A stretch of 64,000 nucleotides of DNA. Origin: an uncultured Pelagibacteraceae bacterium (GTDB lineage: Bacteria; Pseudomonadota; Alphaproteobacteria; Pelagibacterales; Pelagibacteraceae). The position numbers and the translations under genes were made by a program. Of this stretch, positions 19,959 to 30,531 are shown one piece after another. The stretch is taken from the NCBI GenBank assembly GCA_902540275.1, contig CACBMB010000004.1:1-64000 (forward strand), read 5' to 3'. Each line of letters opens with the position of its first letter. Positions within the stretch are counted from its first letter, which is position 1. Below the pieces are notes generated by a model. The model was given only the letters and a program-made list of their open reading frames with translations. It was not told where the DNA came from and did not search any database.

Positions 19959-21137
19959 TTATTTAAATTCTGAACAAACTTTATTAATTATTTTTAAGGC
20001 AAGATTTAGCTCATTCTTTTTAACATTAAGTGGAGGTAATATACGAACAACATTTTCTGATGCACGTATAGTTAACAGATTATTATCCATTAATTTTTTT
20101 ATAAACTCAACTTGATTCCTATGTAGTTGTATTCCTATTAATAAACCCCTTCCTCTTATCTCTTTTATAATATTTGGATATTTTCTTTTTAAATCATTTA
20201 ATTTTAAAAAAAAATATTTTGAGGATCTTTTAACATTATTTAGAAATTTTTTACTTGAAACTATATCCATTACAATATTTCCAACAGCCATTGCTAATGG
20301 GTTACCTCCAAAAGTTGATCCGTGCGTGCCAGGTATCATTCCAGAAGCAACTTTTTTGGTCATTAAAACAGCACCAATAGGAAATCCACCACCAATACCT
20401 TTTGCAATTGGTACTATGTCAGGTTTAATTTTGGACTGTTCAAAAGCAAAAAAATCACCAGATCTTGATATACCTGATTGAACCTCATCGACAATTAACA
20501 AAATATTCTTTTTATTACAAATTTTTCTTAAATACTTTAAACATTTGTCAGGTATGGTTTTAATACCGCCTTCACCCAAAATAGTTTCGACCATTATAGC
20601 TGCTGTATTTTTTGTAATTTTATTTCTAATATTTGGAAATCTTGGTTTTGAATTTCTAAATTGAATATGATCAAATCCAGGCACTTTCGGTCCAAATCCC
20701 TCAGTCATTTTTTTGGATCCACTTGCAAAAATTGCAGCTAATGTTCTACCATGAAATGAATTCTTAATGCATAAAATTCTATTTTTATTAGGTTTGCCAA
20801 TAGAAAAAAAATATCTTCTTGCAACTTTTATTGCTGCCTCCGTAGCTTCAGCTCCACTATTTTGAAACATAACATAATCAGCAAATGTTTTTTGACATAA
20901 TTTTTTGGCCAATTTTTCTCCCTCAGGAATTTGAAAAGCGTTTGAAACGTGCCAAAGTTTTTTTGATTGATTTTTAATTGCTTTAATTAATTCGGGGTGT
21001 GCATGACCCAACGAGTTTACTGCTATACCTTGAACAAAATCTAAATATTTTTTATTATCAGTAGAGTAAAGATAGCTCCCTCTTCCAAATTTAAAAGAAA
21101 TTTTTCTTCTATTATAATTTTTTGCTAAATAACTCAT
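19959..21137 (-). CDS. argD: Acetylornithine transaminase
   Basis: FVQGIAVNSLGHAHPEL, LIVDEVQSG, HGSTFGGNPLA; next to argF. Confidence 0.95.
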   Translation of the reverse strand: MSYLAKNYNRRKISFKFGRGSYLYSTDNKKYLDFVQGIAVNSLGHAHPELIKAIKNQSKKLWHVSNAFQIPEGEKLAKKLCQKTFADYVMFQNSGAEATEAAIKVARRYFFSIGKPNKNRILCIKNSFHGRTLAAIFASGSKKMTEGFGPKVPGFDHIQFRNSKPRFPNIRNKITKNTAAIMVETILGEGGIKTIPDKCLKYLRKICNKKNILLIVDEVQSGISRSGDFFAFEQSKIKPDIVPIAKGIGGGFPIGAVLMTKKVASGMIPGTHGSTFGGNPLAMAVGNIVMDIVSSKKFLNNVKRSSKYFFLKLNDLKRKYPNIIKEIRGRGLLIGIQLHRNQVEFIKKLMDNNLLTIRASENVVRILPPLNVKKNELNLALKIINKVCSEFK

Positions 21138-21302
21138 TTCATAAACTTTTTATAATTAAAATTTTTAGATACAAGTATGGATTGAATACTTTGCATAAAA
21201 AAATTATTTAATGTGCATAACTTGTAAAATTACTTATCAATTTTATTAAGATACCTTTATATAGTATATATAAATTTAACTAACACATTATATAGATAAT
21301 AT

Positions 21303-21797
21303 ATGAGTTGGACTGAAGAAAAAGTAAATAAACTTAAAGAATTATGGGGTAAAGGAAATACTGCAAGTCAAATTGCTGAAATTATAGGGGGTATCAGTCG
21401 AAACGCAGTAATTGGTAAAGCACATAGATTAAATTTATCAGCAAAAATAAAAACTAGAACTGCTACAAGCAACCAAAATTTTGAAAATTCGCAAGATGTT
21501 AAAAATGAGAAATTTAAGAGAGGTAGAAGAAGTAAGTTTAAATCTTTAATAATAGAAAAAGATTTTGAGCCAGAAAATCCAAAACAACTAGAAGAGCTAG
21601 ATGAAAATTCCTGCAAATGGCCAATAGGGCACCCTGATGAAAAAAATTTTTATTTTTGTGGCAGAACATCATTAAAAGATTTTTCTTATTGTAAGTTACA
21701 TTTATTATACGCTTATCAACCTAAGGGTAAGAAAGAGGATTTTTCTGAAAAAGATGAGATACCAGAAATTATTAAAAAGAAAATGCAATCTGCATAA
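21303..21797 (+). CDS. gcrA: GcrA family cell cycle regulator
   Basis: MSWTEEKVNKLKELWGKGNTASQIAEIIGGISRNAVIGKAHRL N-terminus. Confidence 0.95.
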   Translation: MSWTEEKVNKLKELWGKGNTASQIAEIIGGISRNAVIGKAHRLNLSAKIKTRTATSNQNFENSQDVKNEKFKRGRRSKFKSLIIEKDFEPENPKQLEELDENSCKWPIGHPDEKNFYFCGRTSLKDFSYCKLHLLYAYQPKGKKEDFSEKDEIPEIIKKKMQSA

Positions 21798-21814
21798 TCA
21801 TAATTATATTTTTA

Positions 21815-22774
21815 TTAATTATATTTTTCAGTAGAATATTGACCTCCTTCTCTCCACATATAAGAATATTTCTCGACCTCCTGATCAAAAAATCTTTTAC
21901 TAGGAACACCTATATCAAAATTAGTCTTGTATTTTCCTGAGGAAATATTGTCATATTTCAATAATCTTAATTGATCTTGAGTTAATAATGGTGTCGGCAT
22001 TAATTCAAAAATTTTCGCTAAAAAATTAGCAAAAATCAAAGGTAAGGGTAGTAAAATTCTTTTTTTATCAATTGATTTTAATAATTTCTCTAGTATTTGT
22101 TTAAATGATAAAGATTCTGGACCTACACATTCTATAATATTTAAATCAATATTTTTAGAAATTACAAAATAAATCACTTCTACTAAATCTGAACAGTGGA
22201 TAGGCATAAATTTTGTTTTTCCATGATAGTAAATAGGAAAAAATGGTAGATTATTTAATAAAGTCATGAATAAGGTTGTAAAACTGTCTGATCTAGAAAA
22301 AACTACAGACGGTCTTAAAATTATAGCACGAGGAAAATTTTTTATAATTTCTAATTCTCCTTCTAATTTACTTTTAGCATATTCAGAGTCTATAGCCTTA
22401 TTGACACCTAAAGCTGACAAATGAACAAAATGCTCTAGTTTATATTCTTTACATAGTTTTGCTAATATTGATGGAAATATTGTATGTATGTTTCTAAAAG
22501 AATTAGCTCTTTTTTCAAATAGAATACCTATTAAATTAATACATATATCTGCATCACTAAAAAGTTCTCTTATTTTTTTTTCATCAAAAATATTTGCTTC
22601 AACTAAATTTATATATCCAGCATTCCCCATAATTTTCATTTTATGGCCTTTTTTGTGAATATTTCTTGTGACTACAGTAACCTTATAGTTGTTTTTAGTT
22701 AACAATCTTACAAGATGAGTACCAACCTGCCCTGTGCCTCCAAAAATTAATATTTTTTTCATAATAATTATCAA
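21815..22774 (-). CDS. Complex I NDUFA9 subunit family / NAD(P)H-binding SDR-like protein
   Basis: IFGGTGQVGTHLVRLL Rossmann motif, ILRPSVVFSRSDSF. Confidence 0.85.
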   Translation of the reverse strand: MIIIMKKILIFGGTGQVGTHLVRLLTKNNYKVTVVTRNIHKKGHKMKIMGNAGYINLVEANIFDEKKIRELFSDADICINLIGILFEKRANSFRNIHTIFPSILAKLCKEYKLEHFVHLSALGVNKAIDSEYAKSKLEGELEIIKNFPRAIILRPSVVFSRSDSFTTLFMTLLNNLPFFPIYYHGKTKFMPIHCSDLVEVIYFVISKNIDLNIIECVGPESLSFKQILEKLLKSIDKKRILLPLPLIFANFLAKIFELMPTPLLTQDQLRLLKYDNISSGKYKTNFDIGVPSKRFFDQEVEKYSYMWREGGQYSTEKYN

Positions 22775-22814
22775 AAAATAGACATTATTGTTTAGTCTTT
22801 ATATATATAAATAT

Positions 22815-23432
22815 ATGAATAATATCAAAGTTTTTGAAAACGATTTGCCTGAAGATTTAGATTTATCAAATGAAAAGCTTATAGGATTAGACAATGAAGC
22901 TTTAGGGTTAGTTTTGGGAAGAGATCCATTAACGTTAGTTCAATTGGGCTTGGAGTCAAAAAACTTTTATTTAATAAAGCTAAATAGGGAAACTTATCAT
23001 GCACCAAATTTAGTAAAAATTTTATCAAATACTAACACTCAATTTATTATGCATTATGCTAGACAGGATTTACTGTGGTTAAAATATCATTTAAAAGTAC
23101 AACCAAAAAATATCTTTTGTACTAAAGTCGCATCTAAAATCGCAAGAACAGCAAGTTCTTTTCATGGATATAAAGATCTTGTCAAAGAATTATGTGGAAA
23201 AGATATTTCCAAAAGAGAGCAACAAAGTGATTGGGGTAATCCAAATCTTTCAGAAAAACAAATAAAGTACGCAGCTTCAGATACTGAATATCTTTTTGAT
23301 ATTAGAAAAAAATTAATAAACATGTTGGAAAGGGAAAAACGAATTGATTTGTTTAGAAAATCTATGCATGTAATTCCTGTTTTAGTAGATATGGAAATAG
23401 CTGGTTATAAACTTTCTACATTTGAACATTAA
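22815..23432 (+). CDS. rnd: Ribonuclease D (short form, exonuclease domain only)
   Basis: DEDD exonuclease pattern (IGLDNEALGL, FIMHYARQDLLWL, YAASDTEYL); start moved to internal ATG at 22815 (MNNIKVFENDLP). Confidence 0.88.
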   Translation: MNNIKVFENDLPEDLDLSNEKLIGLDNEALGLVLGRDPLTLVQLGLESKNFYLIKLNRETYHAPNLVKILSNTNTQFIMHYARQDLLWLKYHLKVQPKNIFCTKVASKIARTASSFHGYKDLVKELCGKDISKREQQSDWGNPNLSEKQIKYAASDTEYLFDIRKKLINMLEREKRIDLFRKSMHVIPVLVDMEIAGYKLSTFEH

Positions 23433-23434
23433 TT

Positions 23435-24409
23435 ATGAAAAAAAAATATAATAATATTGGAAAAAAAGTAATCGAACTTCAAATAAAAGCTTTACAAAAA
23501 TTAAAAAATTCAATCGGCAGTTCTTTCGATCAGACAATAGAAGTTTTAAGCAAATGTCAGTCTAAAATTATATTGTGTGGTGTTGGAAAAAGTGGTTTAA
23601 TTGCTTCAAAAATCTCTGCTACTTTATCATCAGTTGGAACTCCTTCTTTTACAATTTCTGCGAGTGATAGTTCACATGGTGATTTGGGATCTATTTCCCG
23701 AAAAGATATTTTAATTTTGATTAGTTATTCTGGAAATACTGAAGAATTAAAAAATATAATTCAATATGCAAATAGAAATAGAATTAAACTTGTTGGTATT
23801 ATGTCAAAAAAAAATTCTTTATTGTATAAAAGTTCAAATATTAAATTATTAATACCTGAAGTAAAAGAGTCAGGTCACGGAATAGTTCCTACTTCAAGCA
23901 CTACTTCTCAATTGGCTATTGGAGATGCTATTGCAATATCTTTAATGAGCCAAAAAAAATTTAGTAAATTAGATTTTAAAAAATTTCATCCATCTGGAAG
24001 TTTAGGAAAAAAATTAAAAACAGTTGAAGACCTTATGATTGTAAAAAATAGAATTCCTTTTATTAATGAAAATTCAACTCTCAAAAAAACTATTAAGGTT
24101 ATTAATTCAAAGAAACTTGGTGTAGTTGTTGTAAGAAATAAAAAAAAAGAGACAACTGGTATCTTTACAGATGGAGACATTAAAAGAACAATACAAAAGA
24201 AAAAAAATATGGTGATTAATGATTTAATGATTAAATCAATAATGACTAAAAATCCTATATCAATAAATAAAAATGAACTTGCTGCAAAAGCGATTGAAGT
24301 CATGAATCGAAAAAAAATTACAAGTCTATGTGTCCATACTAATATAAATAAAAAAAAAACTATAGGAATAATACATGTACATGACTTAATTAGTGCTGGT
24401 ATTCTTTAA
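23435..24409 (+). CDS. kdsD: Arabinose-5-phosphate isomerase (KpsF/GutQ, SIS + CBS)
   Basis: CGVGKSGLIASKISATLSSVGTPSF SIS motif plus two CBS domains. Confidence 0.94.
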   Translation: MKKKYNNIGKKVIELQIKALQKLKNSIGSSFDQTIEVLSKCQSKIILCGVGKSGLIASKISATLSSVGTPSFTISASDSSHGDLGSISRKDILILISYSGNTEELKNIIQYANRNRIKLVGIMSKKNSLLYKSSNIKLLIPEVKESGHGIVPTSSTTSQLAIGDAIAISLMSQKKFSKLDFKKFHPSGSLGKKLKTVEDLMIVKNRIPFINENSTLKKTIKVINSKKLGVVVVRNKKKETTGIFTDGDIKRTIQKKKNMVINDLMIKSIMTKNPISINKNELAAKAIEVMNRKKITSLCVHTNINKKKTIGIIHVHDLISAGIL

Positions 24410-24417
24410 TTATCTTG

Positions 24418-25059
24418 ATGAGAAGGAAATATTTTATTCAAATAATTTTATTGATAATATTAGTCATTTTATCTATTTCAATTTTTAATTATTACTATGA
24501 AAAAAATTCACCAGTAAAAAAAAATAAAATTAGTGATGAGAAAAATCTTTCAAATAACAAATCACTATCAAGCCAACAAAATCTTATTGAAGACATAAAA
24601 TATACAGCAAATAATACCGAAGGTGATGTTTATGAAATTTTAGCAGACTTTGGAGAGGCCAGTTTAGAGGATCCAGAATTAATGTTTCTAACAAATGTTA
24701 GAAGTAAAATTATTTTTAATAATTCAGAAAAAGAAAATATTTATTTGACCTCTAATTTTGCAAATTTTAATACAAAGACTTTTGAAACTACATTTATAAA
24801 AAATGTTAAAATTATAAGACTAAATGAGATTGTAACAGGTGATGAATTATACATGGTTTTAGAGGTTGATAAAGAAAATGCTCAAAATGATCAAAGTAAA
24901 GAACAAAATATATTAAGAATGTCACACAATGTTTTGTTTCAAAAGCCTGGATATGAGATGAAAGCTGATGTATTAGAGATTGATTTAATAACTAAAAATT
25001 TAAAAATATATATGCATAATTCAAACAATAAAGTGATGATTAATTCAGAATTAAAATAG
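24418..25059 (+). CDS. lptC: LPS export ABC transporter periplasmic protein LptC-like
   Basis: Single N-terminal TM, OstA/LptC-like beta repeats, position between kdsD and lptB. Confidence 0.75.
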   Translation: MRRKYFIQIILLIILVILSISIFNYYYEKNSPVKKNKISDEKNLSNNKSLSSQQNLIEDIKYTANNTEGDVYEILADFGEASLEDPELMFLTNVRSKIIFNNSEKENIYLTSNFANFNTKTFETTFIKNVKIIRLNEIVTGDELYMVLEVDKENAQNDQSKEQNILRMSHNVLFQKPGYEMKADVLEIDLITKNLKIYMHNSNNKVMINSELK

Positions 25060-25061
25060 AT

Positions 25062-25841
25062 ATGTCAGTTATTAAAAAATTTAGAATTACAAAAATAAAG
25101 AATAGTAAACCTTTAGTTTCACTAAAAAAAATTTCCCTTTCGTTTAAAAAAAATCATTTAATTTTGGACAATATTTCTTTAGACATCTCTAAAGGTCAAA
25201 TAATAGGATTGTTAGGTCCCAACGGAGCTGGTAAATCCTCATTAATGAACTTAATAACTGGTATTCTTAAACCGAATTATGGAAATATTATTATAAATAA
25301 CGAAGATATAACTGAATATCCAATATATCAAAGAACAAAAAAATTTAAAATTTCTTTTGTTCCTCAAATTGGAGGATACTTTTCTGATTTAACGACTGAA
25401 AATAATTTAAATGCTATTGGTGAAATACAAATCAAAGATCAAAAATATAGAAAATCTAAAATAGAGGAATTAATTTCAAAATTTGAACTTGATGCTGTTA
25501 GGAAAGTTGAAGCAAAGTTTTTAAGTGGCGGGATGAAAAGGCGATTAGTTATAAGCATGTCCTTATTAGGTGACCCTGAAATATTATTGATGGATGAACC
25601 ATTGGCCGCTTTAGATCCACAAACAATTCAAATGTTACAATCTATTATCATACGATTACAATCTGAATATAATCTTACGATTTTGATAACTGATCATCAA
25701 GCAAGAGATCTTCTAGTTGTTTGTGACAAAGCTGTAATACTCTCAAATTCAAAAATTGTGGCTGAGGGAACTCCTAATCAACTTATGAAAAATGAAAATG
25801 CTGCAAAATATTACTTTGGAGAGAACTTTAAGTTTAATTAA
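25062..25841 (+). CDS. lptB: LPS export ABC transporter ATP-binding protein
   Basis: GLLGPNGAGKSS, LSGGMKRR, LLMDEPLAALDP, TDHQARDLL. Confidence 0.94.
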   Translation: MSVIKKFRITKIKNSKPLVSLKKISLSFKKNHLILDNISLDISKGQIIGLLGPNGAGKSSLMNLITGILKPNYGNIIINNEDITEYPIYQRTKKFKISFVPQIGGYFSDLTTENNLNAIGEIQIKDQKYRKSKIEELISKFELDAVRKVEAKFLSGGMKRRLVISMSLLGDPEILLMDEPLAALDPQTIQMLQSIIIRLQSEYNLTILITDHQARDLLVVCDKAVILSNSKIVAEGTPNQLMKNENAAKYYFGENFKFN

Positions 25842-25849
25842 TCTATTAA

Positions 25850-27184
25850 GTGAAAAACTATATAATTATTAAGAATAAAATAGAGAATTTTAAAAAAAAA
25901 TTCATTGAGGTTGAAGGAGACAAATCTCTAAGTATTCGATTTGTATTATTATCTGCTTTAACAAAGGGTAAATGCTCTGCTATAAATTTACTTAAATCCG
26001 AAGATGTTTTAAATGCAATTAATTGTATAAATAAATTAGGTATAAAAACAATTTTCAAAAGTAAAAAAACTGAAATTTTTGGAAGAGGCTTGTTTGGCCT
26101 AAAATTCAGAAAAAATCTTATTTTGAATACTGGAAATTCTGGAACTACAGCAAGATTATTATGTTCGCTATTAATTGATTCAAATTATAAAATTAAAATC
26201 ACAGGTGATCAATCTCTTAAAAAAAGAGATATGAAAAGAATTATAAATCCATTAAAAAAATTTGGAGTTTTTTTTGAGAGTAAAAATGGGAAACTTCCTT
26301 TAGTAATTAAAGGCACTAAATGTCCAAGACCTATAAAATTTACTGAAAATTTAGGCTCGGCTCAGTGTAAATCAGCTGTAATGATTGCTGCATTAAAAAC
26401 TAAAGGGGTAACTAAATTAAAATGTTTGCCCTCTAGAAATCACACTGAGCTGATGTTTAAAAATATTTTAAAAATTCCAATAAAAATATTTAAGAAAAAA
26501 AAATACGAAATAATTAATATTAATGGACAAAAAGAATTAAAACCATTTAACTATAAAATACCAGGCGATATTTCTTCAGCATCATTTTTTATAGTTTTAA
26601 CTTTATTATCAAAAAATAAAATCTTAAAGATAAAAAATGTAAACCTAAACTCATCACGAACTGGAGTAATAAAAATTCTTAAAATGATGGGAGGCAAAAT
26701 AAAAATTTTAAATTTGAGAAATTATAAAGGTGAAAAAATCGGAGATATTATTGTTAAATCTTCAAATAAATTAAATTCAGTTAATCTTGATCCAAGATAC
26801 AACAGCTCTGCTATAGACGAATTTTTATTAATTTTTTTAGTTGCATGTAAATGTAAAGGAATTAGTATTTTTAATAATCTAGGTGAATTAAACAAAAAAG
26901 AATCTAAAAGATTAGATTGGGGAATTAAAATTCTTTCTTTAATGGGAATTAAAGTAAAAAAAATAAAAAATTCTGGTATCAAAATTTGGGGTCAAGAAAA
27001 TTTTAAACTTAATAAAAAAATTATAATTAAAAAATATTTAAAAGATCATAGAATTTTAATGGCTTGTGTAATTGCTGGACTTACATTGGGTGGCAATTGG
27101 AGAATTCATGATCAAAATTGTTATAAAACCTCTTTCCCATCATTTAAAGAAACACTCAAAAAATTAGGAGCCAAGATAAAATGA
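25850..27184 (+). CDS. aroA: 3-phosphoshikimate 1-carboxyvinyltransferase (GTG start)
   Basis: GDKSLSIRFVLLSAL, LNTGNSGTTARLL, PGDISSASFF; followed by cmk. Confidence 0.95.
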   Translation: MKNYIIIKNKIENFKKKFIEVEGDKSLSIRFVLLSALTKGKCSAINLLKSEDVLNAINCINKLGIKTIFKSKKTEIFGRGLFGLKFRKNLILNTGNSGTTARLLCSLLIDSNYKIKITGDQSLKKRDMKRIINPLKKFGVFFESKNGKLPLVIKGTKCPRPIKFTENLGSAQCKSAVMIAALKTKGVTKLKCLPSRNHTELMFKNILKIPIKIFKKKKYEIININGQKELKPFNYKIPGDISSASFFIVLTLLSKNKILKIKNVNLNSSRTGVIKILKMMGGKIKILNLRNYKGEKIGDIIVKSSNKLNSVNLDPRYNSSAIDEFLLIFLVACKCKGISIFNNLGELNKKESKRLDWGIKILSLMGIKVKKIKNSGIKIWGQENFKLNKKIIIKKYLKDHRILMACVIAGLTLGGNWRIHDQNCYKTSFPSFKETLKKLGAKIK

Positions 27185-27828
27185 AAAATTTAATTCAAGT
27201 TGCTATCGACTCTCCTGCAGCTGCTGGAGCAGGTACTCAAGCTAAATTAATAGCAAAACATTATAAACTTTTTCATCTTGATACTGGAAAGATCTATAGG
27301 TTCATAGGTAAGTTAAAAATAAAATATAAAAATAAGTTTAATTATTTATTAATTAAGAAAGAAATGAAAAAATTAAAAATTCATAATTTAAATGATAAAA
27401 GTTTATTATCTAATAAAGTTGCAATGGAAGCATCTATAGTTGCCAAAGATCCAAAAATAAGAAAGATTGTTTATAATTTTCAAATAAAATGTGCTTATTA
27501 CCCTCCAAAAAAATTTAACGGAAGTATTCTTGATGGAAGAGATATTACTAGCGTAATTATGAAAGATGCTATGTTTAAATTTTTTATAACAGCAGAGGTT
27601 AAAACAAGAGCATCAAGAAGATTTAAAGAGTTAAAATCTCTTAAAAGAAAAATTTTGTATAATGATGTTCTTAAAAGTATTAAAAAACGTGATAAAAGTG
27701 ACTATAATAGAAAATATTCACCTTTAAAGAAAACTAAAGATTCAATCTTGATTAATACAACAAATTTAACTAAAAAAGCCTGCTTTTTAAAAATAAAAAA
27801 AATAATGGATAATAAACTTAAAATTTAA
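27181..27828 (+). CDS. cmk: Cytidylate kinase
   Basis: VAIDSPAAAGAGTQAKLIAKHY, LDGRDI; aroA-cmk-rpsA order. Confidence 0.93.
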   Translation: MKNLIQVAIDSPAAAGAGTQAKLIAKHYKLFHLDTGKIYRFIGKLKIKYKNKFNYLLIKKEMKKLKIHNLNDKSLLSNKVAMEASIVAKDPKIRKIVYNFQIKCAYYPPKKFNGSILDGRDITSVIMKDAMFKFFITAEVKTRASRRFKELKSLKRKILYNDVLKSIKKRDKSDYNRKYSPLKKTKDSILINTTNLTKKACFLKIKKIMDNKLKI

Positions 27829-29555
27829 TGGAAATTTATAAAGACCTAACAAACCAAGCCTCTAAAGAGTTCGAAAAACTTCTAAATAGCCAGCTTTCAA
27901 AAACAAAAATAGAAGAAGGAAAAATAATTGAGGGAAAAATAAATAAAATTACTGAGAAATTTGTTTTTCTTTTTATTGAAGGTTTAAAGAGTGAACCTGT
28001 GCTTGATATCAATGAATTAAAAAGTATGGGGTGGTTAGATAAAATTAAATTAGGTGAAAAAATTCCTGTGCTCTTAGAACGTATTGAAGACAAAAATGGA
28101 GAGGTTTTGGTGTCAGCAAGCAAAGCACAAAAAATTCGTGGTTGGGATAAACTTGTGGAAGCTTATGAAAAAAATGAACCAATCATGGGGAAGATTACAT
28201 CAAAATGTAAAGGTGGATGTATTGTTGAACATATAGATACTGGCTCGTTAATGTTTTTACCCGGTTCTCAGATAAGTGATAAACCACTTAAGGATATTAG
28301 CCATCTAATGAATGAGCCGCAAAAATTTGCTCTTATTAAATTAGATAAAGTTAGGGGTAATGCCTGCGTTTCAAGAAAAGAAATAATTTCCTCTTTTAAA
28401 AAAGAAGATAAAGCTAAAATTATTGAGAAATATAAAGTTGGAGACATAATTAAAAATGCTGAGGTGAAGGGATATAGTTCTTTTGGTTGCTTTTTTAATG
28501 TAAATAATGAACTTGATGTTTTGGTTCATCTTCAGGAAATATCATATTCTAGAGTTAATCATCCAGATGAAGTTTTTAATATCGGAGAAAAACATGATCT
28601 AAAAGTAATTTCTGTAGATAAAGAAAAACTACAAGTTGGATGTTCAGTAAAACAATTATCTCCTGATCCTTTTGAACATATAGAAAATTATGAGCTTAAA
28701 AAAATTTATAAAGTAAAGGTCATGAAGATCATGGATTTTGGAGCATTTTGTGAATTAGAACCTGGATTAACAACTTTGCTACACTCAAGTGAGCTTAGTT
28801 GGACAAAAAAGAATTTATCTCCAAAAAAAATTCTTAAAGTTGGAGATGAGATTAATTGTATTATAACAGAGATAGATAAAGAAAAAAGAAGAGTTGCTAT
28901 TTCATATAAATTAGCACAAGAAAATCCTTTTGAATTGTTTGAGAAAAAATATCCTGTTGGTACAATAGTTGAAGGTGAAATCGTAAATAAAAATGAATAT
29001 TCTCTTTTTGTGAAAATTAAAGACTTAGATGTAGATGCTTTCCTGCACTGTAACGATCTTACTTATTTAAATAATGGTGAAGAAGAATTAAATATGTATA
29101 AAAAAGGTGAAAAAATAAAAGTTAAAGTTTTAGAAATTAAAGTTTCGGAGCAAAAAATAAGAGTTGGTCTAAGACAAACTAAACCAGATCCTCTTGATTT
29201 TTTTAAAAATAAAGAAGTTAATCAAACTGTAACGGTAAAAGTAATTTCGACTGACAATAAAGGCTTAACTGTAAGACCTGAAGGATGTGAAATGGACTTT
29301 TTAATTAAAAAATCCCAAATAGCAATTAATGCCTCTGATGCTCGTCCAAACAGATGGACAGGTGGAGAAAAGCTAGATTGTGCCATAGCCGAAATTAATA
29401 TGGATAAAAGAAAAATTAGTTTGAGTATAAAGCTTCTGGAAGAAATAGAGAAAAAAGAAGCTTTAGAAAAATATGGTTCAGAGGGCTCAGGTAAAAATTT
29501 ACCATTTTCTTCGTTGTCTGATGAATTAAAAAAAAAGGATAAAGTAAAAAAATAA
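27828..29555 (+). CDS. rpsA: 30S ribosomal protein S1
   Basis: Multiple S1 repeats; cmk-rpsA-ihfB order. Confidence 0.97.
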   Translation: MEIYKDLTNQASKEFEKLLNSQLSKTKIEEGKIIEGKINKITEKFVFLFIEGLKSEPVLDINELKSMGWLDKIKLGEKIPVLLERIEDKNGEVLVSASKAQKIRGWDKLVEAYEKNEPIMGKITSKCKGGCIVEHIDTGSLMFLPGSQISDKPLKDISHLMNEPQKFALIKLDKVRGNACVSRKEIISSFKKEDKAKIIEKYKVGDIIKNAEVKGYSSFGCFFNVNNELDVLVHLQEISYSRVNHPDEVFNIGEKHDLKVISVDKEKLQVGCSVKQLSPDPFEHIENYELKKIYKVKVMKIMDFGAFCELEPGLTTLLHSSELSWTKKNLSPKKILKVGDEINCIITEIDKEKRRVAISYKLAQENPFELFEKKYPVGTIVEGEIVNKNEYSLFVKIKDLDVDAFLHCNDLTYLNNGEEELNMYKKGEKIKVKVLEIKVSEQKIRVGLRQTKPDPLDFFKNKEVNQTVTVKVISTDNKGLTVRPEGCEMDFLIKKSQIAINASDARPNRWTGGEKLDCAIAEINMDKRKISLSIKLLEEIEKKEALEKYGSEGSGKNLPFSSLSDELKKKDKVKK

Positions 29556-29576
29556 ACTATTTAGAAGATTGAAAAA

Positions 29577-29870
29577 TTGGCTATTGTAAAATCAAAGCTT
29601 ATAAAACAACTCTCAAAAAATTTTCCTAATTTTCTTAAAAAAGATATTGAAAAATTTACAGATATTATTTTAAAAGAAATTCAACAATCGCTCCGAAGAG
29701 GTGAGAGAGTTGAAATTAGAGGCTGGGGCACTCTAAGTACAAAAATTCAAAAGGCTTCGATCAGAAGAAATCCAAAAACTGGAGAGAAAATTGCAGTACC
29801 ATCTAAAAAGGTTATTCAGTGGAAAATGAGTAAAGAAATGTTTAAAAAGATTAATAATGAAAAAGAATAA
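29577..29870 (+). CDS. ihfB: Integration host factor beta / HU family DNA-binding protein (TTG start)
   Basis: RRGERVEIRGWGTLSTKIQKASIRRNPKTGEKIAVPSKKV. Confidence 0.93.
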   Translation: MAIVKSKLIKQLSKNFPNFLKKDIEKFTDIILKEIQQSLRRGERVEIRGWGTLSTKIQKASIRRNPKTGEKIAVPSKKVIQWKMSKEMFKKINNEKE

Positions 29871-30531
29871 AATATTTATTGCTTGTGATAGTAAAAAAAT
29901 TTCTAAAATAAAAAAAATAATTAGTGAAACTCAAAATTCAAAAATCAAGGTTGGTTATAAATTTGGATTAGAATTTTTAAACTCTAAGAATGGAAGAAAT
30001 TTTGTATCTAAATTAAAAAATAAGATTATTTTTGCTGATCTTAAAATACACGATATTCCAAATACATGTGTTTCAACAATAAAAGCAATTAAAGATCTAA
30101 ATGTTAATTATTTAACAATGCACATAAGCTCAGGTTTAGATGCTCTGAAGACTTCAAAAAAAGTATCAGGAAAAATAAAAATAATAGGCGTAACAATTCT
30201 TACTTCGTTAGATCATAAATCATTAAAAGAAATAGGATTTGATAAAAATTTAAAAAAATTGGTTTTTCATCAAGCAAGGTTAGCCTCTAAAGCAAAATTA
30301 GACGCAATAGTTTGTAGTGCGCAAGAAGTAGAAATAGTTAAAAAAGTTTTTAAAAAGGAGATAATTACACCTGGAATTAGACTTGATTCAAAAAAAAATG
30401 ATCAAAAAAGAACTTTAACTCCGAAACAAGCTTTTAAAAATGGAAGTGATTGGCTTGTGATAGGAAGACCTATTACTCAAGGTAATATAAAAAAAAACAT
30501 GCAAACATTAATTGATCATTTACGTCAATGA
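29857..30531 (+). CDS. pyrF: Orotidine-5'-phosphate decarboxylase
   Basis: IIFADLKIHDIPNT, GDWLVIGRPIT-type C-terminal motif. Confidence 0.94.
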   Translation: MKKNKIFIACDSKKISKIKKIISETQNSKIKVGYKFGLEFLNSKNGRNFVSKLKNKIIFADLKIHDIPNTCVSTIKAIKDLNVNYLTMHISSGLDALKTSKKVSGKIKIIGVTILTSLDHKSLKEIGFDKNLKKLVFHQARLASKAKLDAIVCSAQEVEIVKKVFKKEIITPGIRLDSKKNDQKRTLTPKQAFKNGSDWLVIGRPITQGNIKKNMQTLIDHLRQ

